This document shows positions 7,997 to 15,610 of a stretch of 41,991 nucleotides of DNA, one piece after another. The notes under the pieces were generated by a model that was given only the letters and a program-made list of their open reading frames with translations, was not told where the DNA came from and did no database searches. Both the position numbers and the translations under genes were made by a program. This DNA is from Ensifer sp. MPMI2T (GTDB taxonomy: Bacteria > Pseudomonadota > Alphaproteobacteria > Rhizobiales > Rhizobiaceae). Location: contig NZ_SRXN01000048.1 of NCBI RefSeq assembly GCF_004827385.1, forward strand, positions 1 through 41,991, given 5' to 3'. How positions within the stretch are numbered: position 1 is the stretch's first letter; the number at the start of each line of letters is the position of its first letter.

Positions 7997-9198
7997 CAGG
8001 CCGCCCGCTGCGTCCAGCTTGCGAAGGGATCCGGCAGATCGCGCCAGCGCTCCGGCCGAAAGGCGTCTTCCTTGATCAGGCAGGCATCGAGCTCGGCGCG
8101 AAGTGTGCTCTCATCCATCGGATCGGCGCCGATGAAGACGATCTCCTGTCGCCGGTCGCCCCAGACCGGATCGATATAGGGGGTTATCACCTTGTGGAAG
8201 CCCGAGTCGCGTGGCCATTGCTCCTTGGGCACCGCGGCCCACCAGAGCCCCATCTTGCCCGTGCGCACCAGCGGTCCCGCCTGGCTCAGCTCGCCCACGT
8301 GATAGGGGCGCGTGGCCAGCCAGAAGAAGCCCTTGGCGCGTAGCACGCCCGGCCATGACTGGTTCAGGAAGGCCTGGAAGCGCATCGGATCGAAGGGCTG
8401 GCGCGCGCGATACACGAAGGAACGGATGCCGTATTCCTCCGTTTCCGGAACGTGGTCCTTGAAACCGTTGAGTTCCTTGTACCAGAGCGGATGTTGCTCG
8501 GCTTTGAGCAAATCGAAGCGGCGGGTGCCGAGCACTTCGCGCAGCTCCACCCTGCCGAAATCGGTTTCGATCAGTTTCGCGTCCGGGTTAAGACCAACGA
8601 TAATTTTGCGCGCGGCGTCGAGCTGTTCCGCCGACGCCGTTCCCACCTTGTTGAGGACAATTACATCAGCGAATTCGATCTGCTCAACCAGCAGATCGAC
8701 GAGCGTGCGGACGTCGCTTTCGCCCGCCGTTTCGCCCCTGTCGGCGAGGAAGTCGAGGGAGGAATAATCGGCGAGCAGGTTGGCGGCATCCACTACGGTC
8801 ACCATCGTGTCGAGGCGGGCGACGTCGGCGAGGCTTTCGCCGTTTTCGTCGCGGAAGTCGAACGTGGTCGCGATTGGCAGGGGTTCGGAAATGCCACTCG
8901 ATTCAATCAGCAGGTAGTCGAAGCGATCCTGTTCGGCGAGGTTGCGCACCTCGCGCAGGAGATCGTCGCGAAGCGTGCAACAGATGCAGCCATTGGTCAT
9001 CTCGACGAGTTGTTCCTCCGTACGCGAAAGATTGGCGCCGCCGTCACGGATCAGCGAGGCGTCAATGTTGATCTCGCTCATGTCATTGACGATCACGGCG
9101 ACGCGCAGACCGTCGCGGTTGGAAAGCACATGGTTCAGCAGTGTCGTCTTACCGGCGCCGAGAAAGCCGGAAAGGACGGTGACGGGGAGTTTTTCCAT
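7996..9198 (-). CDS. COG0523 (CobW/ZNG1-like) GTPase, probable zinc metallochaperone
   Basis: This 400-residue G3E-family P-loop GTPase has Walker A GFLGAGKTT (11-19), the CxCC-type metal motif GCICC (about 70-74), the Mg-binding ESSG region (about 98) and NKVG in place of the usual NKxD guanine motif. The C-terminal CobW_C domain follows from about 250. Members next to znu/zur genes deliver or allocate zinc during starvation, and here it sits beside znuA with its own Zur-type operator. Zinc, not cobalt, is therefore the likely metal. A terminator after znuA (9241-9268) separates the two leftward transcripts. The NKxD-to-NKxG change may alter nucleotide preference. Confidence 0.87.
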   Translation of the reverse strand: MEKLPVTVLSGFLGAGKTTLLNHVLSNRDGLRVAVIVNDMSEINIDASLIRDGGANLSRTEEQLVEMTNGCICCTLRDDLLREVRNLAEQDRFDYLLIESSGISEPLPIATTFDFRDENGESLADVARLDTMVTVVDAANLLADYSSLDFLADRGETAGESDVRTLVDLLVEQIEFADVIVLNKVGTASAEQLDAARKIIVGLNPDAKLIETDFGRVELREVLGTRRFDLLKAEQHPLWYKELNGFKDHVPETEEYGIRSFVYRARQPFDPMRFQAFLNQSWPGVLRAKGFFWLATRPYHVGELSQAGPLVRTGKMGLWWAAVPKEQWPRDSGFHKVITPYIDPVWGDRRQEIVFIGADPMDESTLRAELDACLIKEDAFRPERWRDLPDPFASWTQRAA

Positions 9199-9213
9199 TG
9201 CATGGTTTCCATA

Positions 9214-9228
9214 TGTTATATCATTACG
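9214..9228. promoter_or_regulatory. Putative Zur box for the COG0523 gene
   Basis: TGTTAT-ATC-ATTACG has the 6-3-6 layout of the two stronger boxes in the znuA/znuC intergenic region, with 4 of 6 arm positions palindromic. It ends 15 bases from the start codon, so Zur-Zn would block transcription. It is a weaker match than the other two. Confidence 0.6.
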
Positions 9229-9240
9229 CAGAAGAAGGGG

Positions 9241-9268
9241 AAAAAAGGCGGACTTGGCAGCCCGCCTT
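9241..9268 (-). terminator. Rho-independent terminator after znuA
   Basis: On the minus strand AAGGCGG, a 10-base loop and CCGCCTT are followed by TTTT. It lies between the znuA stop and the Zur box of the next leftward gene. A separate GGAATT/AATTCC palindrome (9293-9308) sits closer to the znuA stop. Confidence 0.75.
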
Positions 9269-9345
9269 CGCCGTCTTGGGAGGACGACTTTTGGAATTAC
9301 GCAATTCCGGACGGAAAACCGTTACACACTTTTCCTGGAACTGCT

Positions 9346-10362
9346 TTAGCTCGCTGAAGCGAGGCAGGATTTCAAGGATGTACCGATGTTCTCCATCAGT
9401 TGGAAATAGAGGTCCGGTCCGGCATCGAGCGTTGCCGCCTCGGGGTCGAGCGTTCCGGATTTCGCGGGCGTGTCCTCGATAACGACGTTGATCAGCTTCG
9501 GTTCGAACTGCGGTTCGGCGAAGACGCAGGTCGCACCCAGTTCCTTGATCTTGGCACGGATTTCAGAAAGCCGTTCGGCGCCGGGCAGCACCTCGGGGCT
9601 GACGGTGATGGAGCCGGCGACGCGCACCTTGTAGCGATGCTCGAAATATTGGTAGGCGTCGTGGAAGACGACGAAAGGCTTGTCCTGGACCGGCGCCACC
9701 GTCTCGGCGAGGTGTTTATCCAGTGCATCCAGCCGCTGATTGAGCTTTTTCAGGTTGGCCTCGTAGGCGGCGGCATTGCCCGGGTCGGCTTCGGCGAGCG
9801 CCTTCTCGATCTCGGCGGCCATCGCTTTGGCGTTCATTGGGTCGAGCCACATATGCATGTCGAACTCGCCCTCGGCGTGGTGCTCATGATCGTTAGCCGG
9901 CTGCTGTTCGGCAGCGTGCTCTTTATGTTCGTGGCCATCATGGGCGGCTTCGGCACCGTGACCGTCGCCCTCATGCCCTTCGTCGTCATCCGCGTGCGCC
10001 TCGAACGCGCCGCCCTCGCGGAATTTGAGTTTCTCAAGACCGGGAGCTTCGCCGAGTTCCACCACCTTGGCGTCGCTGCCGAGCGCTTCGAGCGGTTTGT
10101 CCAGGAAAGCCTCGAGCCCGTGGCCGACCCAGAACACCACCTTGGCCTCCTGCAGCGCCGCGGCATTCGATGGCTTCATGTTGTAGGTGTGCGGCGAGGC
10201 GCCGCCCTCGACGATCAGCGACGGTTCACCGACGCCCTCCATGATCGAAGCGACCAGCGAGTGGATGGGCTTGATGGAAGCCACCACATTGGGTCCGTTC
10301 GCAAAGGCCGGCGCGCACAAAAGGACGGTAGATGCAAAGAGCAGGGCGGGCGTTAATCTCAT
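9346..10362 (-). CDS. znuA: Zinc ABC transporter periplasmic binding protein ZnuA
   Basis: This 338-residue protein starts with a signal peptide (1-21, ending AFA) and is a cluster A-I metal-binding protein. Zinc ligands visible are H58 (ASPHTYN), the His of HMWLDP just after the loop, the His of VVFHDAY, and the C-terminal acidic ligand region (LDAGPDLY). The His/Asp/Glu-rich loop at about 120-168, with many HxH and HDGHEH-type runs, is typical of zinc rather than manganese binders and helps zinc capture. GGAGACC precedes the ATG. It is divergent from znuC across a region with two Zur-type palindromes, so both arms of the uptake system are co-repressed when zinc is sufficient. Confidence 0.96.
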   Translation of the reverse strand: MRLTPALLFASTVLLCAPAFANGPNVVASIKPIHSLVASIMEGVGEPSLIVEGGASPHTYNMKPSNAAALQEAKVVFWVGHGLEAFLDKPLEALGSDAKVVELGEAPGLEKLKFREGGAFEAHADDDEGHEGDGHGAEAAHDGHEHKEHAAEQQPANDHEHHAEGEFDMHMWLDPMNAKAMAAEIEKALAEADPGNAAAYEANLKKLNQRLDALDKHLAETVAPVQDKPFVVFHDAYQYFEHRYKVRVAGSITVSPEVLPGAERLSEIRAKIKELGATCVFAEPQFEPKLINVVIEDTPAKSGTLDPEAATLDAGPDLYFQLMENIGTSLKSCLASAS

Positions 10363-10434
10363 TGGGGTCTCCGAGCTTTACAGGTTCAAAGTGTTGCGCC
10401 GCCATTGCGCATCGGACCTTGCGCAACGTCGTCG

Positions 10435-10449
10435 TGTAATGTTATTACA
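10435..10449. promoter_or_regulatory. Zur box 1 in the znuA-znuC divergent region
   Basis: TGTAAT-GTT-ATTACA is a perfect 6-3-6 inverted repeat. It lies 73 bases from the znuA start and 64 from znuC. Its form agrees with the alphaproteobacterial Zur consensus as I know it (TGTTAT-N3-ATAACA). Confidence 0.8.
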
Positions 10450-10456
10450 TCAATTG

Positions 10457-10471
10457 CGTTATGCTATAACG
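10457..10471. promoter_or_regulatory. Zur box 2 in the znuA-znuC divergent region
   Basis: CGTTAT-GCT-ATAACG is a second perfect 6-3-6 inverted repeat, 22 bp centre-to-centre from box 1, i.e. about two helical turns, which would place two Zur dimers on the same face of the DNA. One box probably serves each divergent promoter. Confidence 0.8.
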
Positions 10472-10512
10472 TGTGCGATAGCCAGTGGCAACCATCAACC
10501 CGGAATTTTTTG

Positions 10513-11424
10513 ATGCTGAATTACCGATCGCCAGAAACGAGGCCGCTCGTCAGCCTCAACAATACCGGGGTCCGCCGGAACGGGCGATGGCTCGTGCGCG
10601 GGGTCGAGTTTTCGATCAGCCGCGGCGAAATCGTCACGTTGATCGGGCCGAACGGCTCGGGCAAGTCGACGACGGCGAAGACGGCGATCGGCGTGGTGAA
10701 GCCGGACGAGGGCCATGTCGAGCGGGTTTCCGGGCTGAAGGTCGGCTATGTGCCGCAGAAGCTCGCCGTCGACTGGACTTTGCCCTTGACCGTCGAGCGG
10801 CTGATGACGCTGACGGGCCCCTTGAAGGGACGCGAAATCGAGGAAGCGCTCGGCGCGACCGGCATGTTGCACATGGCGAAGGCCGAGGTCCAGCATCTTT
10901 CGGGTGGCGAGTTCCAGCGCGCGCTGCTCGCCCGTGCGATTGCACGCAAGCCTGATCTGCTCGTTCTCGACGAGCCGGTCCAGGGCGTCGACTTCTCCGG
11001 TGAAATCGCGCTTTACGAACTCATCAAGCAGATCCGCAACCGCACCGGCTGTGGCATCCTGCTGATCTCGCACGATCTCCACATTGTCATGGCCGAGACC
11101 GATACGGTCGTCTGCCTCAACGGACATGTCTGCTGCCGCGGTACGCCGCAGGCGGTGAGCCGCAGCCCGGAATACCTGAAGCTGTTTGGTCGGAGGGCAG
11201 CGGGCACGCTCGCGGTCTACAGCCATCATCACGACCATACGCATCTGCCGGACGGCCGCGTGCTGCATGCTGACGGCAGCATCACCGAGAGCTGTTTCCC
11301 GGGTGACGGACACCATCATCACCATGACGAAGCCGTCGACGTGCACGATCACGATCCGGACTGCGGCTGCGGTCACCACACGCGACTCCAAGGTTTCGAA
11401 AAGACGGAGAAGCGCGATGCTTGA
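10513..11424 (+). CDS. znuC: Zinc ABC transporter ATP-binding protein ZnuC
   Basis: This is a 303-residue ABC ATPase: Walker A GPNGSGKST, Q-loop in VGYVPQ, signature LSGGE, Walker B LLVLDEP and H-loop ISHD. After the ATPase core comes an extension with dense His runs (HHHDHTH, DGHHHHHDE, HDHDPDCGCGHH), which probably binds zinc and is common in rhizobial ZnuC. The longer frame from 10405 would run through both Zur boxes, so the ATG at 10513 is the credible start. Its stop overlaps the znuB start by 8 bases. Confidence 0.93.
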   Translation: MLNYRSPETRPLVSLNNTGVRRNGRWLVRGVEFSISRGEIVTLIGPNGSGKSTTAKTAIGVVKPDEGHVERVSGLKVGYVPQKLAVDWTLPLTVERLMTLTGPLKGREIEEALGATGMLHMAKAEVQHLSGGEFQRALLARAIARKPDLLVLDEPVQGVDFSGEIALYELIKQIRNRTGCGILLISHDLHIVMAETDTVVCLNGHVCCRGTPQAVSRSPEYLKLFGRRAAGTLAVYSHHHDHTHLPDGRVLHADGSITESCFPGDGHHHHHDEAVDVHDHDPDCGCGHHTRLQGFEKTEKRDA

Positions 11425-12244
11425 CGATTTCTTCATCCGCGCGCTCGTTGCCGGCATAGGCATAGCGATGGTCGCCGGTCCGCTCGGCTGCTTCGTCATC
11501 TGGCGGCGTATGGCCTACTTCGGGGATACCATGGCGCATTCGGCGCTGCTCGGCGTGGCGCTTTCGCTGCTCCTCGAGCTTAACCTGATGGTCAGTGTCT
11601 TCATCGTCGCCTCCGTCGTCTCGCTCCTGCTGCTCTTCCTGCAGAAGCGCGGTGCGCTGTCGACGGACGCGCTGCTCGGGATACTCTCGCATTCGGCACT
11701 GTCGATCGGCCTCGTCATCGTCGCCTTCATGACCTGGGTTCGGATCGATCTCGTCGGCTTCCTCTTCGGTGATATCCTCGCCGTTTCCGAGGGCGACATC
11801 GACATCATCTGGGGCGGCGGCATTCTGGTGATCTTCGCGCTCGTCTATCTCTGGCGGCCGCTGCTTGCCTCGACCGTCAATCCGGAACTGGCGGAGGCTG
11901 AAGGCCTCCAGCCGGAGAGGGCACGGCTCTTCTTCATGCTGCTGATGGCGCTGGTGATCGCCATCGCCATGAAGATTGTCGGCATCCTGTTGATCACGTC
12001 GCTTCTGATCATCCCGGCGGCGACCGCGCGCCGTTTTGCCGGATCGCCTGAGATCATGGCCGTTCTCGCTTCGCTGATCGGCGCGCTAGCGGTCGCTGGC
12101 GGCCTTTTCGGCTCGCTCCACTTCGACACGCCGTCGGGACCGTCTATCGTGGTCGCGGCGCTGGCGCTATTCGTACTGAGTCTGCTGCCGATCGGCAGGA
12201 GGCTCGAAAGCGCATCACATTCTTCGCACGGAGGGCATCCTTGA
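11417..12244 (+). CDS. znuB: Zinc ABC transporter permease ZnuB
   Basis: This 275-residue permease of the ABC-3 family has about eight hydrophobic helices. Family features are the N-terminal GPLGCFVIWRRMAYFGDTMAHSALLGVAL segment (about 20-50) and the KIVGILLITSLLIIPAA-type stretch near residue 190. The ATG at 11417 overlaps the znuC end, and the longer open frame upstream is only a shadow of znuC. The stop overlaps the zur ATG as TGATG, so znuC, znuB and zur form one coupled operon. The C-terminus is His-rich (SHSSHGGHP). Confidence 0.93.
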   Translation: MLDDFFIRALVAGIGIAMVAGPLGCFVIWRRMAYFGDTMAHSALLGVALSLLLELNLMVSVFIVASVVSLLLLFLQKRGALSTDALLGILSHSALSIGLVIVAFMTWVRIDLVGFLFGDILAVSEGDIDIIWGGGILVIFALVYLWRPLLASTVNPELAEAEGLQPERARLFFMLLMALVIAIAMKIVGILLITSLLIIPAATARRFAGSPEIMAVLASLIGALAVAGGLFGSLHFDTPSGPSIVVAALALFVLSLLPIGRRLESASHSSHGGHP

Positions 12245-12642
12245 TGGGCACGCCGCAATTGACGAAAAACCAGTCGCTGGTGATGGGAGCGCTCGCCCAT
12301 TCGGAAGGCCCGATGAGCGCCTATACCATCCTCGACAAGCTGCGCGATCAGGGTTTTCGCGCGCCGCTGCAGGTCTATCGCGCGCTCGACAAGCTGCTCG
12401 AATACGGTCTCGTCCACAGGCTCGAGAGCCTCAACGCCTTCGTGGCCTGCACCTGCCCGCATGAGCACGAGCATGATCGCGGCGTCACCGCCTTCACCAT
12501 CTGCGAGGGCTGCGGCCAGGTGACGGAGTTCCACGACGCGGCGATCGAGGAGCGGCTTTCCGCCCTCGTGCGCGCGCAGAGCTTCAAGACTGAAAAGACG
12601 ACGATCGAGATCCGCGGCCATTGCAAAAGCTGCGCCGCTTGA
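12244..12642 (+). CDS. zur: Zinc uptake regulator Zur (Fur family)
   Basis: This 132-residue Fur-family repressor has an N-terminal winged helix (about 5-68, LTKNQSLVMGAL to GLVHRLES) and a C-terminal dimerisation/metal domain. Metal ligands visible are the CTCPHEHEHD cluster (about 70-80), CEGC (about 90) and CKSC at the end; the two CxxC pairs form the structural Zn site. It overlaps znuB at its start, so Zur feeds back on its own synthesis through the boxes at 10435-10471. The ATG at 12244 is preferred over the TTG at 12241. Confidence 0.94.
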   Translation: MGTPQLTKNQSLVMGALAHSEGPMSAYTILDKLRDQGFRAPLQVYRALDKLLEYGLVHRLESLNAFVACTCPHEHEHDRGVTAFTICEGCGQVTEFHDAAIEERLSALVRAQSFKTEKTTIEIRGHCKSCAA

Positions 12643-12657
12643 TTTGGACCGCCGCTA

Positions 12658-12760
12658 CTGCATGTTCCCTAAATCGTAGCCGATTTAAGGATAAAAACAT
12701 GCAGCAATTCAAAGTGCTACAGCGTCCTTTGCGCGTCTGATAAGACGCGCGGCGCTGTAG
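12658..12760 (+). repeat. RIME-type repeat, copy 3
   Basis: This is a complete copy: CTGCATGTTCC...ACATGCAG enclosing TAAATCGTAGCCGATTTA, then CTACAGCG...CGCTGTAG. It fills the whole gap between the zur and gamma-carbonic anhydrase stops, ending 2 bases from the latter. It is the best intact reference for the interrupted copy 4. Confidence 0.85.
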
Positions 12761-12762
12761 CG

Positions 12763-13293
12763 TCAGTCCAGCCGCTTGAGCTGGGCGGCATAGCGCTGCC
12801 AGTTCTTCACATAATGCTCGGCGGAACGCTTCAGCTTCTCGACGGCGGCGTCATCAAGCGTGCGGATCACCTTGGCAGGTGCGCCGACAATCAACGAATT
12901 GTCTGGAAATTGCTTGCCTTCGGTGATGAGTGCATTGGCACCTACAAGGCAATTCTTGCCGATCTGCGCGCCATTCAACACGGTCGCGCCCATGCCGATC
13001 AGCGAATTGTCGCCGATCGAGCAGCCGTGGATGATCGCCCGGTGGCCGATGGTGCAACCTTCTCCGATCGTCGTCGGAAAACCGGGGTCGACATGAATGA
13101 TGACGGCTTCCTGGATGTTCGTGCGCGCGCCGATGCGGATCGGCTCGTTATCGCCACGCAGCGTCGCGCCGAACCAGATGCCGACATCCTCGCCGATTTC
13201 CACGTGGCCGATAATATTGGCGTCCGGCGCGACCCAGTAGCTGCCTTCCGCCGGTGTTTGCGGCTGCAGCGATCCGAGTGCGAAGAATGGCAT
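12763..13293 (-). CDS. Gamma-carbonic anhydrase family protein (left-handed beta-helix)
   Basis: This 176-residue protein is built from hexapeptide repeats ([LIV]-G-x-x-x-x) forming a left-handed beta-helix trimer. The family zinc ligands are present: H67 (IIHVD), H84 (IGHRAI) and H89 (IHGC). The C-terminal helix packs on the trimer. Relatives include YrdA/CaiE-like proteins, and carbonic anhydrase activity is proven for only a few, so activity is inferred. GGAGGAAA precedes the ATG. It lies between two RIME copies and faces zur tail-to-tail. Confidence 0.9.
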   Translation of the reverse strand: MPFFALGSLQPQTPAEGSYWVAPDANIIGHVEIGEDVGIWFGATLRGDNEPIRIGARTNIQEAVIIHVDPGFPTTIGEGCTIGHRAIIHGCSIGDNSLIGMGATVLNGAQIGKNCLVGANALITEGKQFPDNSLIVGAPAKVIRTLDDAAVEKLKRSAEHYVKNWQRYAAQLKRLD

Positions 13294-13312
13294 GCGTGTT
13301 TCCTCCCTACGG

Positions 13313-13516
13313 CATGTTTCCTTAAATCCTAAAGCGCGTCGCGTTCAATCGGACTCATGCGACGCGCTTTAGGTCCTTGTTTTTATGCATGTCGTTGTCC
13401 CAAAACCGCCGCGCACTTTTGGGCGACATGCACTAGCCGATTAAGGATCAAAACATGCAGCAATTCAAAGTGCCACAGCATCCTTCGCGCGTCTGTCAGG
13501 ACGCGCGGCGCTGCCG
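13313..13516 (+). repeat. RIME-type repeat, copy 4, interrupted by a second element
   Basis: The left part (CATGTTTCCTTAAATC) and right part (GCCGATTAAGGATC...ATGCAGCAATTCAAAG...GACGCGCGGCGCTG) together match copy 3. The first palindrome is split exactly at its centre by the 104-bp element at 13332-13435. Its distal end has drifted (CTGCCGC instead of CTGTAGC). Confidence 0.8.
13332..13435 (+). mobile_element. 104-bp MITE-like double-palindrome element inserted in RIME copy 4
   Basis: It contains two inverted repeats: CTAAAGCGCGTCGC...GCGACGCGCTTTAG (from 13329) and TGCATGTCG...CCCAAAA / TTTTGGG CGACATGCA (13385-13432). CTA stands immediately left (13329-13331) and is repeated as its last three bases (13433-13435), consistent with a 3-bp target duplication (or TA within it). 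There is no ORF, so movement would need a transposase in trans. I recall related sequences as common in Rhizobiaceae. Confidence 0.65.
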
Positions 13517-13528
13517 CATTGGATCGAG

Positions 13529-14215
13529 CTAGACCACGGTGACGGAGAGTGCGGCGATGCCATCGACGCCGCAGGTGACGACGTCACCGCGCTGAACCGG
13601 GCCGACGCCTGCGGGCGTTCCGGTCATGATGACATCGCCCGGCGCAAGCGTGAAGGTCGTTGAAAGCTCGGCGATGATCTCGGGTACCTTCCAGATCATC
13701 TGGTCGAGATCGCCCTGCTGGCGCGTTTCGCCGTTGACCTTCAGCCAGATATTGCCGCTGCTCGGATGGCCGATCGCTTCGGCCGGTACGATCTCCGAGA
13801 CCGGTGCGGAATGCTCGAAAGCTTTGGCTGCAGTCCAGGGCTTGCCGGCCTTCTTGGCTTCTGCCTGCAGGTCGCGGCGCGTGAAATCGATGCCGACGGC
13901 GTATCCATAGACGTGGTTGAGCGCCTCCTCGACGGGAATGTCGGCGCCGCCGCTGCGCAGGGCGACAATCAGTTCCACCTCATGATGCACATCGAGGGAG
14001 CGCGGCGGGTAGGGGAAATCCTCGCCCGGCGGCAGCAGGTTGTCCGGATTCTTCTGGAAGAAGAAGGGCGGTTCGCGATCGGGATCATGCCCCATCTCGA
14101 TCGCGTGGGCGGCATAGTTGCGGCCGACGCAATAGACGCGCCGGACCGGAAAGCCCACGAGGCTGCCGGAAATCGGCAGCAGTACGGGCGGCGAGGGCGG
14201 TATGACTGTTTCCAT
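13529..14215 (-). CDS. Fumarylacetoacetate hydrolase (FAH) family protein
   Basis: This is a 228-residue single-domain FAH-superfamily enzyme. The Mg/Mn ligand set is visible: E79 and E81 (HHEVEL) and D110 (GIDFTRRD), with the family C-terminal motif MTGTPAGVGP. Relatives cleave acylpyruvates, decarboxylate oxaloacetate or hydrolyse fumarylpyruvate; specificity cannot be told from sequence. GAAGGGA lies 8 bases before the ATG. It stands between RIME copies 4 and 5 and could share a leftward transcript only with the carbonic anhydrase. Confidence 0.9.
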   Translation of the reverse strand: METVIPPSPPVLLPISGSLVGFPVRRVYCVGRNYAAHAIEMGHDPDREPPFFFQKNPDNLLPPGEDFPYPPRSLDVHHEVELIVALRSGGADIPVEEALNHVYGYAVGIDFTRRDLQAEAKKAGKPWTAAKAFEHSAPVSEIVPAEAIGHPSSGNIWLKVNGETRQQGDLDQMIWKVPEIIAELSTTFTLAPGDVIMTGTPAGVGPVQRGDVVTCGVDGIAALSVTVV

Positions 14216-14228
14216 GTGTTCGTCCCTT

Positions 14229-14328
14229 CTACAGCGCCGCGCGTCTTACCGGACGCGCAAAGGACGCTGTAGCACTTCGAATTGCTGCATGTTTCCTTAA
14301 ATCGGCTACGGCTTAAGGAAACATGCAG
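14229..14328 (-). repeat. RIME-type repeat, copy 5 (inverted)
   Basis: This is a complete inverted copy: CTACAGCGCC...GGACGCTGTAG, then GCTGCATGTTTCC...GGAAACATGCAG around TTAAATCGGCTACGGCTTAA. It begins 13 bases upstream of the FAH gene start, so it overlaps the region where that gene's promoter should be. No further feature was seen to 14484. Confidence 0.85.
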
Positions 14329-14484
14329 CAGCGCCCGCGATCAACCCGGCGCGAAAATCGCCGCAGCGACCTTGCGTATCGATGGACACGAGGCACTGCG
14401 GCGAATCTGAAGCTAGACGTTAGCAGCCGGAAGGGCTGCCGCAAAAGGCAAAGTTATGCCGATGGTTCGACACGGCGGCTGCGA

Positions 14485-14691
14485 TCAGGCGCAGCGCACG
14501 TAAGCTTTAAGCTGGTCGCGTGTCAGAAACCGGCCATCCGAGCGCGAGTTGAGTTCCGGATGGCTATATTCGAGGCTGGGCACTTCGGGAAGTTCAAGGG
14601 CCTGTCGGACTGTCATGATGCCGATGTCCTTGCGGCCGCTTTCGCGCTTCATGCTGACTTCGACTATGCGATAGAGATGACTCTCGCTCAT
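14485..14691 (-). CDS. Small hypothetical protein
   Basis: This is a 68-residue ORF with GGGAGAG before the ATG. It has no signal peptide, membrane segment or Cys/His motif, and is mostly polar with one basic stretch (MKRESGRKD) and LTRDQLKAYV at the end. The ribosome site and isolated position favour a real gene, but I do not recognise the family. The 281 bases to its right (14692-14972) show nothing I can name. Confidence 0.5.
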   Translation of the reverse strand: MSESHLYRIVEVSMKRESGRKDIGIMTVRQALELPEVPSLEYSHPELNSRSDGRFLTRDQLKAYVRCA

Positions 14692-14972
14692 GCTGGCTCT
14701 CCCGTCTTATTTTTCCCCTTGGTGTGGACTAAAGCGCTCCGAAATTGGTTTTTGTGAGGCACCTCAGAATATAACTGAGAGAAATGAACGCTTCACGACA
14801 GAAATCTGGCAGTTTCGCGGAGATTTCTGTCTCATTTCCAGATATGCGGATATGCGTTCGGCTTCTGTCGGAAGCGGATTTCGTACGCAATGGACGGAGC
14901 CGGCAACAGGCTACCGCCGATACAAAAATACTGTCGCCGATGCGGGCAGTATTCGGCGTTGCGGCCGGAGCC

Positions 14973-15212
14973 TCAATGCGTCTCTAGATGCGCCTCTTTG
15001 GCGGCGGAAATAAAGAGCTTGCGGGCTTCCTCGACGGTACGGCGACCCTCGATTGCTCCGCGGCAGGCGCTGCGGGCGGCGACGTAGTAAGGTCCACGGT
15101 GGGGCCACTGGTCTGCCAGGCATCTCAGCGCGTCGGACGGTCCCTTGACCGTGCGCACGTCGTTACGGGTCAAACCAAGCTCGATCGGATGGCTCCACAA
15201 CACTTGATGCAT
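14973..15212 (-). CDS. DUF982 domain protein
   Basis: This 79-residue protein matches the DUF982 pattern abundant in rhizobia: an N-terminal W-x-x-PI segment, a DALRCLADQWP motif (about 30-40), GPYYVAARSACRGAIEG in the middle and an ARKLFISAAKEA helix. The function of the family is unknown. The start at 15212 is preferred over the Met at 15242 because AAGGAGGAG lies 5 bases before it. Confidence 0.8.
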   Translation of the reverse strand: MHQVLWSHPIELGLTRNDVRTVKGPSDALRCLADQWPHRGPYYVAARSACRGAIEGRRTVEEARKLFISAAKEAHLETH

Positions 15213-15288
15213 GCTTCTCCTCCTTGAGATCATGAACAACAACGTCGGCAGGTGGGCCCAGGTTCCGTACTCCTCGGACGCGCGCCCA

Positions 15289-15369
15289 CTGTATGTTTCC
15301 CCAAAACACGCAGCAACTCAAAGGCCTACAGCGTCCTTTGCGCGTCTGACAAGACACGCGGCGCTGTAG
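15289..15369 (+). repeat. RIME-type repeat, copy 6 (first palindrome deleted)
   Basis: The second palindrome (CTACAGCGTCC...CGCTGTAGG) is intact but the first has lost its central TTAAATCG/CGATTTAA part, leaving CTGTATGTTTCC-CCAAAACACGCAG. It is the last RIME copy before the prophage. The remaining bases of the 15213-15610 gap hold no other feature I can support. Confidence 0.75.
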
Positions 15370-15610
15370 GCCAAGCGCTTCAATGTAGCGCAGGAATTAC
15401 CGTTTGTCCGCTCTTTTGCGGACCTTCGTCCTTCGGAGGAACCAATTGCGCTTCACATGGGTTTCGCTTCCGTAGGCTCTGAGGGGAGCGGGCGGACGAT
15501 TGCCCTGGACGTTGGCGGACCGGAGTGGACTCCCCTGACGAGTTTATCGTGGTCGATCGCGCGCCGAGTTGGGACGGAGCGACGATCTTCTGTCGTGTTA
15601 GGAAAGAACA

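Noticed and set aside
10405..10512. 36-codon N-terminal extension of ZnuC
   Set aside because: It would translate through both Zur operators; family similarity starts after 10513.
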